Shown: positions 17,100 through 25,959, numbered from the stretch's first letter. The stretch is DNA of 64,000 bases from an uncultured Clostridia bacterium (GCA_946406145.1 CAMJJL010000001.1:1-64000); one strand, 5' to 3'. Translations and numbers: made by a program. The notes: a model not told the origin generated them from the letters alone.

Positions 17100-17311
17100 G
17101 CTCCCTTTGGTAAAGGGAGCTCCCTCAGCAGGAGGGTGAGGGATTGCACAAAAGGAGCGAATCGACCGACTGAATAATAGGGTTGCCATGATAAATGCCG
17201 ATCGATACAATCCCTCCGAGTCAAAACGAGTTTTGACCCATCTCTCCCGTGTATGGGTGTTATGCCTCAAATCGAGATTTGGGATACACCTCACCTTTAC
17301 CATAGGGAGAC
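17100..17311. repeat. MITE-like element, family B (relA-dtd spacer)
   Basis: GGCTCCCTTTGGTAAAGG at the left and the inverse CTTTACCATAGGGAGAC at the right bound about 210 bp. The left end is itself a hairpin (CTCCCTTT...AAAGGGAG). Inside are smaller palindromes such as GTCAAAACGAGTTTTGAC at 17220-17237. No gene. The right end lies about 20 bases before the dtd start. Confidence 0.55.
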
Positions 17312-17334
17312 TGATAAAGAAAGGTCTGATACAT

Positions 17335-17790
17335 TTGAAAGCAGTGATCCAGCGCGTCACACGCGCGAGCGTGACCGTTGACGGGGAGAGAGTTTCCGCC
17401 ATCGAGAACGGCTTGCTGATCCTGCTCGGCGTTGCTCAGGGCGATACCGAGCGCGACGCACAGGTGCTCGCCGACAAGATCGCGAACCTGCGCATTTTCA
17501 GCGACAGCGACGACAAGATGAATCTCAGCCTGCTGACTACGAACGGCGCCGCGTTGGTGGTGTCGCAGTTCACCTTGTGCGCGAACTGCTCCCACGGCAG
17601 AAGACCGGATTTCTTCGGCGCGGCTAAGCCTGATCCGGCAAATGAATTGTATGAATATTTCTGCAAACGAATAAAAGAGGCGGGCGTAACCGACGTACAA
17701 AAGGGCATTTTCGGCGCGGATATGAAGGTCGAATTGCTCAACGACGGACCCGTCACCATTATTATCGAAAGTGGAGATTTGAAAAAATGA
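17335..17790 (+). CDS. dtd: D-aminoacyl-tRNA deacylase
   Basis: Hydrolyses D-amino acids (and glycine mis-charged on tRNA-Ala) from tRNA. 151 residues from a TTG start at 17335, with AAAGAAAGG about 9 bases upstream; the protein then begins MKAVIQRVTRASVTVDGE, as the family does. The active-site motif SQFTLCANCSHGRRPDF and the C-terminal NDGPVTIIIES are present. Its stop overlaps the next gene as ATGA. Confidence 0.93.
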   Translation: MKAVIQRVTRASVTVDGERVSAIENGLLILLGVAQGDTERDAQVLADKIANLRIFSDSDDKMNLSLLTTNGAALVVSQFTLCANCSHGRRPDFFGAAKPDPANELYEYFCKRIKEAGVTDVQKGIFGADMKVELLNDGPVTIIIESGDLKK

Positions 17791-18407
17791 TGAATATCAC
17801 TTGTTTTGTGATCGGTATGATCGGCACAAATGTATATCTGCTCGAAGATGAAGCGACAGGAAAGCTGGCGGTGATCGATCCCGCCGACCATTCCGATGAG
17901 CTGCTCGAACAAATTGAGGAACACGGCGGCGATTTAGCCTACATCCTGCTGACCCATGGTCATTACGATCATATCATGGGTGTGGCGGAGCTGTGCGAAA
18001 AGTATCACCCGACCGTCTGCGCGTCCCGCGTCGAGCTTCCCGTGATCGAGGAGCCTAGTTACAATCTATCAAAGCCGCACGGTATCACGATCGCGCCCTT
18101 TACGGTCGATAAAGTGCTGGAGGACGGCGATACCATCATGTTGGGTGAAACGCAGTTGCGGTTCATGTTGACCCCGGGGCACACGATGGGCAGCGGTTGT
18201 TATCTGACGGACGACTGCATTTTTTCGGGCGATACGCTGTTTTGTTCCAGCGTCGGACGTACCGACTTCCCGACCTCGTCGATGCGGGATATGATGGCGT
18301 CCGTTGAACGACTGAAGAATCTGGAGGGCGATTACAACGTCTATCCCGGGCACGATATGTTCACGACCCTCGAGAAAGAAAGAAAACACAATCCCTTTAT
18401 GAGATAA
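17787..18407 (+). CDS. metallo-beta-lactamase-fold hydrolase (glyoxalase II-like)
   Basis: 206 residues with the metal-binding THGHYDHIMG motif (about 56-65), a TPGHTMGSG His motif, SGDTLF (bridging Asp) and a final YPGHD His. This is the YqgX/GloB-like group of the MBL superfamily that follows dtd or relA in Clostridia. Substrate unknown; a thioester or hydroxyacyl-glutathione-like hydrolase is the best guess. Overlaps dtd by four bases. Confidence 0.88.
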   Translation: MMNITCFVIGMIGTNVYLLEDEATGKLAVIDPADHSDELLEQIEEHGGDLAYILLTHGHYDHIMGVAELCEKYHPTVCASRVELPVIEEPSYNLSKPHGITIAPFTVDKVLEDGDTIMLGETQLRFMLTPGHTMGSGCYLTDDCIFSGDTLFCSSVGRTDFPTSSMRDMMASVERLKNLEGDYNVYPGHDMFTTLEKERKHNPFMR

Positions 18408-18410
18408 ATC

Positions 18411-18550
18411 GGTGAACGGATAACGGTTGTGTGAAACAGTTCACATTATGATATCTGTTTGAATAGGAGTACTGCGTTGCGTATTTCGATACAAAACGGG
18501 TGCGGGTGTCCCGCCAACCACCATTCACCGTTCACCATTCACCATTCACC
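18411..18550. repeat. heptamer-flanked element, family C, copy 3 (before hemZ)
   Basis: The right flank is four tandem heptamers of the form CCATTCA (18520-18550); the left flank GGTGAACGGATAACGGT is the inverted kind. The core contains ATACAAAACGGGTGCGGG, the same position as in copy 1. It ends four bases before the hemZ ATG. Confidence 0.6.
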
Positions 18551-18554
18551 AATT

Positions 18555-19988
18555 ATGAATCTATATATCGACAATCACAAATACCATTATGAAATGGAAA
18601 ACCTATGCCGCGCCTTCCTCTTTACCGAGGAGGTCGCGGTGTTGCACGAATATACGGAATTATCCGCACCTTATGTGCTGACCTCGGTGCATGAAGCGGT
18701 GCGTGTTGAGCTGTGTACCGATACCTTCCGCAAGGCTTTGTCATCACCGTTGAGCGATGATGATGAACTGACAATGGGGCAGCTGCTCTACCGGCTTCTC
18801 AGTCAGGCATATGACCGCGAGCTGCCGTGGGGCATCCTCACCGGTGTGCGTCCGATCAAGCTGTATTCTCGCTTGTGTGACAGCGAGGGAGAGGCATCAG
18901 CGGCACGCCGCTTTCGCGATACGCTCTATGTCAGCGATGAGAAGATCGCGCTGGCACAGCAGGTGCGCAGGAACCAGCAGGCCATCCTCTCGCGCTCCGA
19001 CCGCCGATCGATCTCACTCTATGTAAGCATCCCCTTTTGTCCGACGCGGTGCAATTACTGTTCCTTCGTCAGCCAGACGGTTGAAAAGGCAAAGAAGCTG
19101 ATCGGCGAATACCTGCCTCTCTTGCTGTCCGAAATACGTTATACGGCTCAGCTCGCTGAGGAGTTGGGCTTGCGGTGTGAATCCGTCTATATCGGCGGCG
19201 GTACGCCCACGACCCTGAGCGCTGAGGAGCTCGATCTGTTGCTCAACGAGATCGAAGCGGATATCGATCTGTCCGATTGCGCTGAGTTTACCGTAGAAGC
19301 CGGTCGCCCCGACACCGTGACACGAGAAAAGCTGCTCACATTGAAGAAGCACTCCGTTACCCGGATCTCCATCAACCCCCAGACCTTCAACGACAGTGTA
19401 CTGGAGCGCATAGGGCGCAAACACACAGCTCAGCAGACGATCGACGCGTTTCGTTTGGCACGTGAGTTGGGCTTTGGCAACATCAACATGGATCTGATCG
19501 CAGGGCTTACATCCGATACTCCCGATAGCTTTGCGCGTACGCTCGATATCGTGCAAAGCTTAGATCCCGAGAGCGTTACGGTCCATACCCTCGCCGTCAA
19601 GCGATCAGCCCGACTGAATTCGACAGACGCGGTCAAGGAACAGGAATATACCGCGCGGATGCTCTCTGACGCGGCAGCGCGTCTGACCGAGGGCGGCTGG
19701 GAGCCGTATTACCTCTACCGCCAGAGCAAGATGCTCTCTAACCTTGAGAACACAGGCTGGGCGAAGCCGGGGTATTTCAGCCCCTATAATGTTTATATCA
19801 TGGAGGAGACACATTCGATCCTCGCCTGCGGAGCCGGAGCGGTCAGCAAGCTCCGCGACGTTGATTCCGACTACATCGAGCGCATATTTAACTTTAAATA
19901 CCCGTATGAATATATCAGCCGTTTTGACGAGATGATACAGCGCAAAGCCCGTGTGCGCTCATTTTATGGTGAATACAACAAATCATAG
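18555..19988 (+). CDS. hemZ: HemZ-type radical SAM protein (coproporphyrinogen dehydrogenase-like)
   Basis: 477 residues. The radical SAM cluster motif CPTRCNYC (C162, C166, C169) is followed by YIGGGTPTTLSAEEL, the HemN-family signature. The extra 150-residue N-terminal domain before the cluster is typical of HemZ rather than HemN/HemW. Probably oxygen-independent coproporphyrinogen III oxidation or a related heme-trafficking role. ATG 18555 starts the conserved MNLYIDNHKY. No ribosome site is visible because family C heptamers run to within four bases of the start. Confidence 0.9.
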   Translation: MNLYIDNHKYHYEMENLCRAFLFTEEVAVLHEYTELSAPYVLTSVHEAVRVELCTDTFRKALSSPLSDDDELTMGQLLYRLLSQAYDRELPWGILTGVRPIKLYSRLCDSEGEASAARRFRDTLYVSDEKIALAQQVRRNQQAILSRSDRRSISLYVSIPFCPTRCNYCSFVSQTVEKAKKLIGEYLPLLLSEIRYTAQLAEELGLRCESVYIGGGTPTTLSAEELDLLLNEIEADIDLSDCAEFTVEAGRPDTVTREKLLTLKKHSVTRISINPQTFNDSVLERIGRKHTAQQTIDAFRLARELGFGNINMDLIAGLTSDTPDSFARTLDIVQSLDPESVTVHTLAVKRSARLNSTDAVKEQEYTARMLSDAAARLTEGGWEPYYLYRQSKMLSNLENTGWAKPGYFSPYNVYIMEETHSILACGAGAVSKLRDVDSDYIERIFNFKYPYEYISRFDEMIQRKARVRSFYGEYNKS

Positions 19989-20041
19989 GTAAAACGGTTG
20001 AATTCTCACATCCACTGTGATAAAATACCTCTTTGATAAGT

Positions 20042-20215
20042 CAGGCTCCCAAAAGGAGCGAATGACGCGCGCTTTTCCTCAAGGGAAAGAAAGGATAAGG
20101 AAAAACTTCTCCGGTATTGCATTTTACCGGATGGGCAGGAAGTGTTCCCACCTCATCCGTCACCGCTTCGGTCTGCGGCGACACCTCCCCCTCAAGGGAA
20201 AGGCATAAAAAACGG
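20042..20215. repeat. MITE-like elements, family B (hemZ-flippase spacer)
   Basis: Gene-free 236-base spacer. It begins with CAGGCTCCCAAAAGGAGCG (a hairpin) and ends with CCTCATCCGTCACCG and a CCCCTCAAGGG palindrome, the same end modules as the element at 41827-41989. Confidence 0.5.
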
Positions 20216-20224
20216 AGCGATGTT

Positions 20225-22030
20225 ATGAACAACAACGACAGTTTCAGCAAGAATACGTCAAAAACCTTTTTAAAGGGCGCGATGATCATGACCGTCAGCA
20301 TGGTCGTGGTCAAGGTGCTCGGCATGCTGTACAAGATCTTTCTCTATCGTATGTTTGCCGTTTATGATGACGCGGCAGGCTTCTCGATGAGCAGCGTCGG
20401 TATCGGACTGCTGAGCAATGCCTATGAGGTTTACACGCCGCTTTTCGCACTGGCGACGGCGGGATTTCCGATCGCGGTATCGCGACTGATCGCGGAGAGC
20501 ATCACGCAAAAGCGGTATCGGGATGTGGAGGTCATCTATAAAACATCCAGAAAGTTCTTTGTCGCGATGGGCGCGATTTGCTTCGCGCTGATGATCGGTA
20601 TCAGCTTTATCTACGTACAGCTGATCAAATCGCCCGATTCCATCTACGCGATGATGACGCTGGCGCCGTCGATCTTTATCGGCTGTCTGGTCGCGATCTA
20701 CCGCGGCTACTTTGAGGGACAGCGCAACATGTTCCCCACCGCGTGCAGCGAGGTCATCGAAATGCTGGTCAAGGTCATCAGCGGTCTGTCACTGGGCTTC
20801 CTCGTGATGAAGTTCGGCATGGACGAATTCGGCGCAAAGGGAACGGTGTTCGGCAAGATGTATCCCTCTGCCGAAATGGCGATGCAGCGTCTGCTCGCGT
20901 ATTCCGTAGCGGCGGCGATCGCCGGTATCGCGCTGGGCTCCCTGTTCGCGTTTTTGTTCCTGCGCGTCTATTACGCTAAGCACAAGTTCATCGTTACCGA
21001 CGAGATGTACCACGATTCGGTCGACGCGCGTACCCAGGGCGAGACCTTCCGTATCCTGCGCAACACCGCCATTCCGATCATCCTCTCGGCGTTTATTATG
21101 AATATCTCCACGACCATCGACGCGGTCGTGATCCAGAACGTTTTGTACAACACCTGCCGCGTGAACCTCGACGGGTTGATCTCGCAGTTCGATCCCAAGT
21201 ATTCGGCGGAGCTGTACAATATGGTACAGGGCACGGATATCAAGCTGCATACCTCCCTGTGGGGCTGCTTTGCGAACGCCCTGCCGCTGATGCAGCTGGT
21301 CACCACGGTCACACAGGTGTTCGGTACCTCGGCGCTCCCCAACGTTACCGCCGCCTATACCTCGGGCGATAAAAAGGAGCTCAAGCAGAGTATGGAGACC
21401 GTCATCAAGCTGACTATGATCTTCACCCTGCCTGCCGGACTCTCGCTGTTCGCACTGGCGAATCCGATCATCACGCTGCTCTACGGCGGTGGATTTGAGG
21501 CAGAGGTCTCCGCGTCTATCCTGCGGCTGATGGGCTTCTCATGCATCGTTGTCGCCGCGTCCACGCCGGTGATGAGCATGCTGCAGAGTTTGGGCAAGGT
21601 CAAACTGCCGCTGATCCTCTGCTCCATCGCGATGGTGCTCAAGATCTCGACCAACTACCTCTTCGTCAGTATGGCGGAGCTGAATGTCACCGGCGCCGCT
21701 ATCGGCTCACTGGTCGCGTTCACCTTTGTCTTTGTCGCCGGTATGTACCTGCTGATCAAGCACTCCAAGGTCAGACCCGACTTTATCAACACGATCCTAA
21801 AGCCCTTTATCTGCGCGGCGCTTTGCGCTGCGACAGCGTACGGCGTGTATATGCTGCTCAATCGCTTTGTCAGCTATGTGATCGCGCTGATGATCGCGAT
21901 CGTAGCAGCGGTGATCGTTTACATCGTCGCGCTGATGCTGATCAAGACCTTTGATAAGGAAGAAATATATATGCTGCCAAAAGGCAACAATATTGTAACA
22001 ATTCTTGAAAAACTGCACTTGTTAAGGTAA
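20225..22030 (+). CDS. SpoVB/MurJ-like polysaccharide or lipid flippase
   Basis: 601 residues, about 14 membrane helices, of the MOP superfamily (polysaccharide biosynthesis / MurJ / SpoVB). Markers: the N-terminal FLKGAMIMTVSMVVVKVLGMLYKIFLYRMF, the AIYRGYFEGQRNMFPTACSEVIEMLVKV loop typical of SpoVB, and PILSAFIMNISTTIDAVVIQN. SpoVB is needed for spore cortex and flips lipid II-type precursors; MurJ is the alternative. ATG 20225 with ACGGAGCG upstream is the start; the longer frame reads into a repeat. Next to mazG and hup, as in many Clostridia. Confidence 0.87.
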   Translation: MNNNDSFSKNTSKTFLKGAMIMTVSMVVVKVLGMLYKIFLYRMFAVYDDAAGFSMSSVGIGLLSNAYEVYTPLFALATAGFPIAVSRLIAESITQKRYRDVEVIYKTSRKFFVAMGAICFALMIGISFIYVQLIKSPDSIYAMMTLAPSIFIGCLVAIYRGYFEGQRNMFPTACSEVIEMLVKVISGLSLGFLVMKFGMDEFGAKGTVFGKMYPSAEMAMQRLLAYSVAAAIAGIALGSLFAFLFLRVYYAKHKFIVTDEMYHDSVDARTQGETFRILRNTAIPIILSAFIMNISTTIDAVVIQNVLYNTCRVNLDGLISQFDPKYSAELYNMVQGTDIKLHTSLWGCFANALPLMQLVTTVTQVFGTSALPNVTAAYTSGDKKELKQSMETVIKLTMIFTLPAGLSLFALANPIITLLYGGGFEAEVSASILRLMGFSCIVVAASTPVMSMLQSLGKVKLPLILCSIAMVLKISTNYLFVSMAELNVTGAAIGSLVAFTFVFVAGMYLLIKHSKVRPDFINTILKPFICAALCAATAYGVYMLLNRFVSYVIALMIAIVAAVIVYIVALMLIKTFDKEEIYMLPKGNNIVTILEKLHLLR

Positions 22031-22073
22031 TATATAGGATATAAGCGGTTTTCTGCCGCTTTTTGGAGAGAGT

Positions 22074-22859
22074 ATGGATTTTCAGTACAAAGAAACATAT
22101 GATATTTCTGATCTGATCCGCATCATGCGGATCCTGCGCGCTCCCGACGGATGCCCCTGGGACAGGGTGCAGACGCACGAGAGCATCCGGCAGAACTTCA
22201 TCGAAGAGACCTATGAGGCAGTCGAGGCGATCGACAAGGGCGATTCACCCCTGCTCAGGGAGGAGCTCGGTGATGTGTTGATGCAGGTGATCTTCCATTC
22301 TTTGATGGAGGAGGAAGCAGGACGGTTCGATTTCAACGACGTTTGCAACGATGTGTGTCAGAAGCTGATTATCCGCCATCCCCATGTATTCGGTAATGTC
22401 GAAGCCGATACCCCTCAAGAGGTGCTCAAAAACTGGGATGCCATCAAGATGCAGACCAAGTCGCAGAAGAGTACAGCTGATTCCGTAGACGACGTAGCGC
22501 GATCCCTTCCGGCGCTCATGCGTGCCCAGAAGGTGCAGAAGCGCTCCGCTAAGTCGGGTATGGACTTCCGCTCTGCCGAAGAAGCCGCCGCCAAGGTGCC
22601 GGAGGAACAGCGTGAGCTGTTCGCGGCGATTGACAGCGGCGACAAGGCGAAGATCGAAGAAGAGCTGGGAGATCTGCTTTTCTCTGTCGTCAACATTGCG
22701 CGGTTTGCCGGTGTGGACGCGGAGCAGGCGCTCACTCGCTCGACTGACAAATTCGCCAAGCGTTTTCGTGCGGTGGAGGCGCTCGCAAAAGAGCGAGGCA
22801 TCGACATGAAAAACGCCCCCGATCCGTTAATCGATTCCCTCTGGGAAGAAATTAAATAA
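22074..22859 (+). CDS. mazG: nucleoside triphosphate pyrophosphohydrolase MazG
   Basis: Hydrolyses nucleoside triphosphates to monophosphate and PPi, clearing non-canonical nucleotides and lowering ppGpp in E. coli. 261 residues with two MazG domains: DGCPWDRVQTHESIRQNFIEETYEAVEAI plus REELGDVLMQV in the first, and KIEEELGDLLFSVVNIAR in the second, each with the EExxE...ELGD metal-binding pattern. Confidence 0.95.
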   Translation: MDFQYKETYDISDLIRIMRILRAPDGCPWDRVQTHESIRQNFIEETYEAVEAIDKGDSPLLREELGDVLMQVIFHSLMEEEAGRFDFNDVCNDVCQKLIIRHPHVFGNVEADTPQEVLKNWDAIKMQTKSQKSTADSVDDVARSLPALMRAQKVQKRSAKSGMDFRSAEEAAAKVPEEQRELFAAIDSGDKAKIEEELGDLLFSVVNIARFAGVDAEQALTRSTDKFAKRFRAVEALAKERGIDMKNAPDPLIDSLWEEIK

Positions 22860-22904
22860 ACATCAAGCGGAATATCCGCAAATAAAATTTTGGAGGAAAC
22901 TAAA

Positions 22905-23180
22905 ATGAAAAAGTCAGAACTCATCGCAGTTGTAGCTGAAAAGGCTGCTATTTCCAAGAAGGACGCTGAGGCTGCTGTAGCCGCTACCTTCGACACCATC
23001 GTTGAGACCATCGCTGCCGGTGACAAGATCCAGATCGTTGGCTTTGGTACCTTTGAGAGAAGAGAGAGAAACGCTCGTACAGGTGTTGATCCCAGAACTA
23101 ACGCTAAAATTGAGATCCCTGCTTCCAAGGTTCCCGCATTCAAGGCCGGCAAGGCTTTCAAGGACGCTGTAAACAAGTAA
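22905..23180 (+). CDS. hup: HU family DNA-binding protein
   Basis: 91 residues, the HU norm. The signature [41 protein letters not shown] covers the beta-arm and the conserved Pro that intercalates in DNA. Codon use is that of a highly expressed gene (GCT/GTT rich, unlike its neighbours). ATG 22905 has a strong TGGAGGAAA site. A terminator follows at once. Confidence 0.97.
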   Translation: MKKSELIAVVAEKAAISKKDAEAAVAATFDTIVETIAAGDKIQIVGFGTFERRERNARTGVDPRTNAKIEIPASKVPAFKAGKAFKDAVNK

Positions 23181-23197
23181 TTTGATACAGATAAGAC

Positions 23198-23231
23198 GAG
23201 CTGACAGGCAACTGTCAGCTCTTTCCTTTTT
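23198..23231 (+). terminator. intrinsic terminator after hup
   Basis: A perfect 10-bp stem (GAGCTGACAG / CTGTCAGCTC) with a GCAA tetraloop and a T-rich tail, 18 bases after the hup stop. Confidence 0.92.
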
Positions 23232-23277
23232 GAGGAACCTTCCAAATCTTGATTCGGCGAACAGCCCCACACGCAAG

Positions 23278-23414
23278 GCTCTCCCTCGTCGACGCTCGCC
23301 GTACTCGGTAAGCGTATCCGGTTGGTACGCTTTCGCCTTATGTGGCGGCTCCTCCTCTCCCCATAACTCGGAAAGTTATGGGGACTCCGTCGTGAACGAT
23401 GATTGGCTGAGAGC
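23278..23414. repeat. family D hairpin element between hup and the DUF4358 gene
   Basis: Outer stem GCTCTC (23278-23283) / GAGAGC (23409-23414), preceded on the right by GTGAACGATGATTGGCT as in unit 2 of the hprK-murB array. The interior is longer and contains a CCCCATAACT / AGTTATGGGG hairpin. The 297-base spacer carries no gene. Confidence 0.5.
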
Positions 23415-23435
23415 TGCTGCGAAAACGTTAAAAGT

Positions 23436-23470
23436 AAAAAAACGGTCGCCCTTTCGGATGACCGTTTTTT
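23436..23470. terminator. terminator of the leftward DUF4358 gene, possibly bidirectional
   Basis: AAACGGTC and GACCGTTT arms with A-runs on the left and T-runs on the right, eight bases from the DUF4358 stop. Confidence 0.75.
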
Positions 23471-23477
23471 GTTGCGA

Positions 23478-23942
23478 TTATTTCAGTGCTTTCTCGATAT
23501 CGGCGTTGATGTCTGCCTGTTTGTCGCTGATCACCAGCCAGACGAAGTTGCCGTTATCCTTGACGGAACAAGCCTCGATCATGCTGACCTGCTCGGCGTT
23601 ATAGCTTTTCGCGTCGCTGAGCTGAGAACGCAGGCGGCTTTCGAGCTGAGCCTTGACACGATCCGCCGCGTTAGCGTCGACCGCTTCCACAAGGACGACC
23701 TCGGTGTAGCCCTCAGTGGCCGCTTTGGTGAATTCCGCTGCGAACTGCTTGACATCCTCGGGCGAAATGGCGTAGTAGCGCTTGAGATTATCCGCGCTTT
23801 CCACCGCGGTCAATGTGCTCAAATCATATTTGCTGTTGATGTCATCCATTACCTTCTTGAGATCAACATTCTTCGCGCCGCATGCGGTGAGCATCGCCAA
23901 TGTCAGTACGGCGGCAACGATGATCGTCATGATTCTTTTCAT
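23478..23942 (-). CDS. DUF4358 family lipoprotein, paralogue 1
   Basis: 154 residues. A signal peptide ends in lipobox LTAC with Cys21, so it is predicted to be a membrane lipoprotein outside the cell. The rest fits DUF4358 (a YAISPEDVKQFAAEFTKAATEGYTEVVLVEA segment, then QLESRLRSQ...YNAEQVSMIE). The gene at 26952 is a clear paralogue: same length, same Cys position, same block order. Start at 23942 is set by AAGGAA about 5 bases upstream. Function unknown. Confidence 0.8.
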   Translation of the reverse strand: MKRIMTIIVAAVLTLAMLTACGAKNVDLKKVMDDINSKYDLSTLTAVESADNLKRYYAISPEDVKQFAAEFTKAATEGYTEVVLVEAVDANAADRVKAQLESRLRSQLSDAKSYNAEQVSMIEACSVKDNGNFVWLVISDKQADINADIEKALK

Positions 23943-24075
23943 GTTCGTTCCTTCTTTCATTTTGTTTGTGCTATTATACCGCATCTCGATGAAAAAATCA
24001 ACGGACGTGTCAGGATTGTAATATCGGTTATGGATACCGTTACTCTGAATACGAAAAAATCTCGCTTTGTGTCGG

Positions 24076-24104
24076 TTGAGATTTCAATTTGTGTGTGTTA
24101 TACT
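24076..24104 (+). promoter_or_regulatory. promoter of the hydrolase-radical SAM pair
   Basis: TTGAGA (24076-24081), a 17-base spacer and TATACT (24099-24104), 30 bases before the hydrolase start. Confidence 0.65.
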
Positions 24105-24134
24105 GAGTTTATCCTAAGAAAAACAGGTGATCTG

Positions 24135-24926
24135 ATGAAAGCAGATTTCGTTCAAGTCAACGATATCGAAATGGAATACTTCTCCTTCGGAAGCGGTGAG
24201 AGGTCTTTTGTCATTCTGCCCGGCGTTTCGACACGCAGTCTGATGCTGTCCGCAATGGCGGTCAGCGCGGCTTACAGGGCTTTCGGTGAGGAATATACCG
24301 TCTATTGCTTTGACCGCCGCCGCAATATGCCCGACAGCTATACCGTGCGGCAAATGGCGGAGGATACCGCCGCTGTTATGCAAAAGCTGGGGATCGCCGA
24401 CGCGGATTTTTTCGGCGCGTCTCAGGGCGGGATGATGGCGATGTGCATCGCGATCGACCATCCCGAGCTGGTGCATAAGATGACGCTCGGCTCTACTGCC
24501 GTCTGCATGGACGATCAGGGAAAGAAAGGCACCGAACGATGGGTCGCGCTTGCACAAAGCGGCGATCTGACCGCCTTGACCGCCGAGCTGATCGACTCGC
24601 TGTATTCGGAGTACACTATCGGTAAGTACAAGGATATGCTCCTCCATATGAATGACGGTATGACAAAGGAAGATATCAGGCGCTTTATCATCCAGACGCA
24701 GGCGCTCGATGACTTTGATATCACAGGGGAGCTGAGTAAGATCCAATGTCCCGTTCTTGTGATCGGCTCACATGGCGATAGGGTGCTCCCACCGTCACAG
24801 TCGCAGTATATCGCACAGGCGCTCAACGCAGAGCTTTATATGTATAGCAACGAGTGGGGACATTGTGTCTTTGATGAAGCGCCCGATTACAAACAGCGGA
24901 TGCTCGACTTCTTTCATCAGACATGA
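24135..24926 (+). CDS. alpha/beta-fold hydrolase
   Basis: 263 residues. Nucleophile elbow GASQGGM (Ser96), acid GSHGDRVLP and late His EWGHCVFDEAP make a complete Ser-Asp-His triad. The lid region (about 125-180) is short. Substrate unknown; ester or peptide hydrolases of the proline-iminopeptidase/esterase type look similar. CAGGTGATCTG precedes ATG 24135. Its stop overlaps the next gene as ATGA. Confidence 0.85.
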   Translation: MKADFVQVNDIEMEYFSFGSGERSFVILPGVSTRSLMLSAMAVSAAYRAFGEEYTVYCFDRRRNMPDSYTVRQMAEDTAAVMQKLGIADADFFGASQGGMMAMCIAIDHPELVHKMTLGSTAVCMDDQGKKGTERWVALAQSGDLTALTAELIDSLYSEYTIGKYKDMLLHMNDGMTKEDIRRFIIQTQALDDFDITGELSKIQCPVLVIGSHGDRVLPPSQSQYIAQALNAELYMYSNEWGHCVFDEAPDYKQRMLDFFHQT

Positions 24927-25897
24927 ACGGTTCGTCATTGCAAGAGAGAGGAACCCGTCCGCAAAGCCGCATGCCTCATTATTGTTCTCTAAACGAATAT
25001 TATAAGCAGAAATACGGAAAAAAGATCTATCGTCTCGCTATCAGCGGCGGCATGACCTGTCCCAACCGTGACGGAACGATCGGCTCTCGCGGCTGTATCT
25101 TTTGCAGCGCCGGCGGCTCCGGAGAATTCGCGTCGTCCGCGGCATTGCCTGTTATACAACAGCTCGAAGAAGCCAAGCGCAGGGTGCGCGCCAAGACGCG
25201 TGACAATCTGTACATCGCTTATTTTCAGCCGTTCACCAACACCTATGCGCCTGTCGAAAGACTACGGGAGCTTTATGAGGCGGCGATCGCGCCCGATGAT
25301 ATCGTGGGGCTTTCGATCGGTACGCGTCCCGACTGTCTGCCGCCCGACGTGATCGACCTGCTCCGTGAGCTCAATGAGAAAAAGCCCGTTACCGTTGAGC
25401 TGGGCTTGCAGACGATCCATGAGAGTACCGCCGCCTACATCCGGCGCGGCTATCCGCTGTCTGTCTACGATCGGGCTGTCAAAGAGCTGCATGACGCCGG
25501 GATCGAGGTCGTCACCCATGTCATCCTCGGCCTGCCCAGTGAAACGGAGGAGAGGATGCTCGAAACCGTCAGGTATGTCGGGCAAGTGACCGACGGTGTC
25601 AAGCTCCAGCTCCTGCATGTGCTCGAGGGAACCAATCTCGCTGATGATTACCGCCGCGGACGGTTCCGTGTCATGTCGCTCGAGGAGTACGCGCAGCTGT
25701 TGTGCCGCTGTATCCGAATTTTGCCGAAAAACGTCGTCATCTATCGTTTGACGGGTGACGGCGATAAGAAAAGGCTGATCGCACCGCAGTGGAGCGCGGA
25801 CAAAAAGCGTGTGCTGAATTTCATAAACCATATGTTAGCGGAAAATAATATACAGCAGGGTGAACAAATAATTCACGAAAAACGGCTTGAAATTTAG
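24923..25897 (+). CDS. TIGR01212-type radical SAM protein (YtqA/YhcC family)
   Basis: 324 residues. The cluster motif CPNRDGTIGSRGCIFC (C46, C58, C61) has the long first spacing of this family, followed by YFQPFTNTYAP, GTRPDC and ELGLQTIHESTAAYIRRGY. YtqA-like proteins are thought to act on tRNA or in related modification; no reaction is assigned here. The first ATG overlaps the hydrolase stop, but residues 1-16 are encoded by DNA resembling a family A repeat; MPHYCSLNEYYKQKYG (ATG 24971) is where homologues usually begin, so that may be the ancestral start. Confidence 0.87.
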   Translation: MNGSSLQERGTRPQSRMPHYCSLNEYYKQKYGKKIYRLAISGGMTCPNRDGTIGSRGCIFCSAGGSGEFASSAALPVIQQLEEAKRRVRAKTRDNLYIAYFQPFTNTYAPVERLRELYEAAIAPDDIVGLSIGTRPDCLPPDVIDLLRELNEKKPVTVELGLQTIHESTAAYIRRGYPLSVYDRAVKELHDAGIEVVTHVILGLPSETEERMLETVRYVGQVTDGVKLQLLHVLEGTNLADDYRRGRFRVMSLEEYAQLLCRCIRILPKNVVIYRLTGDGDKKRLIAPQWSADKKRVLNFINHMLAENNIQQGEQIIHEKRLEI

Positions 25898-25950
25898 AGG
25901 GATACAGGTCATCTATTATTCTGTATTAGAAATATATTGCGAAAATCCTG

Positions 25951-25959
25951 TGCTATACT
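25951..25959 (+). promoter_or_regulatory. extended -10 promoter candidate for the SGNH lipoprotein
   Basis: TGCTATACT, an extended -10 box in AT-rich DNA about 70 bases before the start; no good -35 at 17 bases. Confidence 0.4.

Noticed and set aside
18459..18554. Extended N-terminus for HemZ
   Set aside because: It would be encoded by the family C heptamer array (NHHSPFTIHHSP-like residues), which is repeat DNA, not a conserved protein segment.
23403..24134. Extended N-terminus for the alpha/beta hydrolase
   Set aside because: The extension runs antisense through the DUF4358 gene and its terminator; the promoter at 24076-24104 and ATG 24135 give the correct start.
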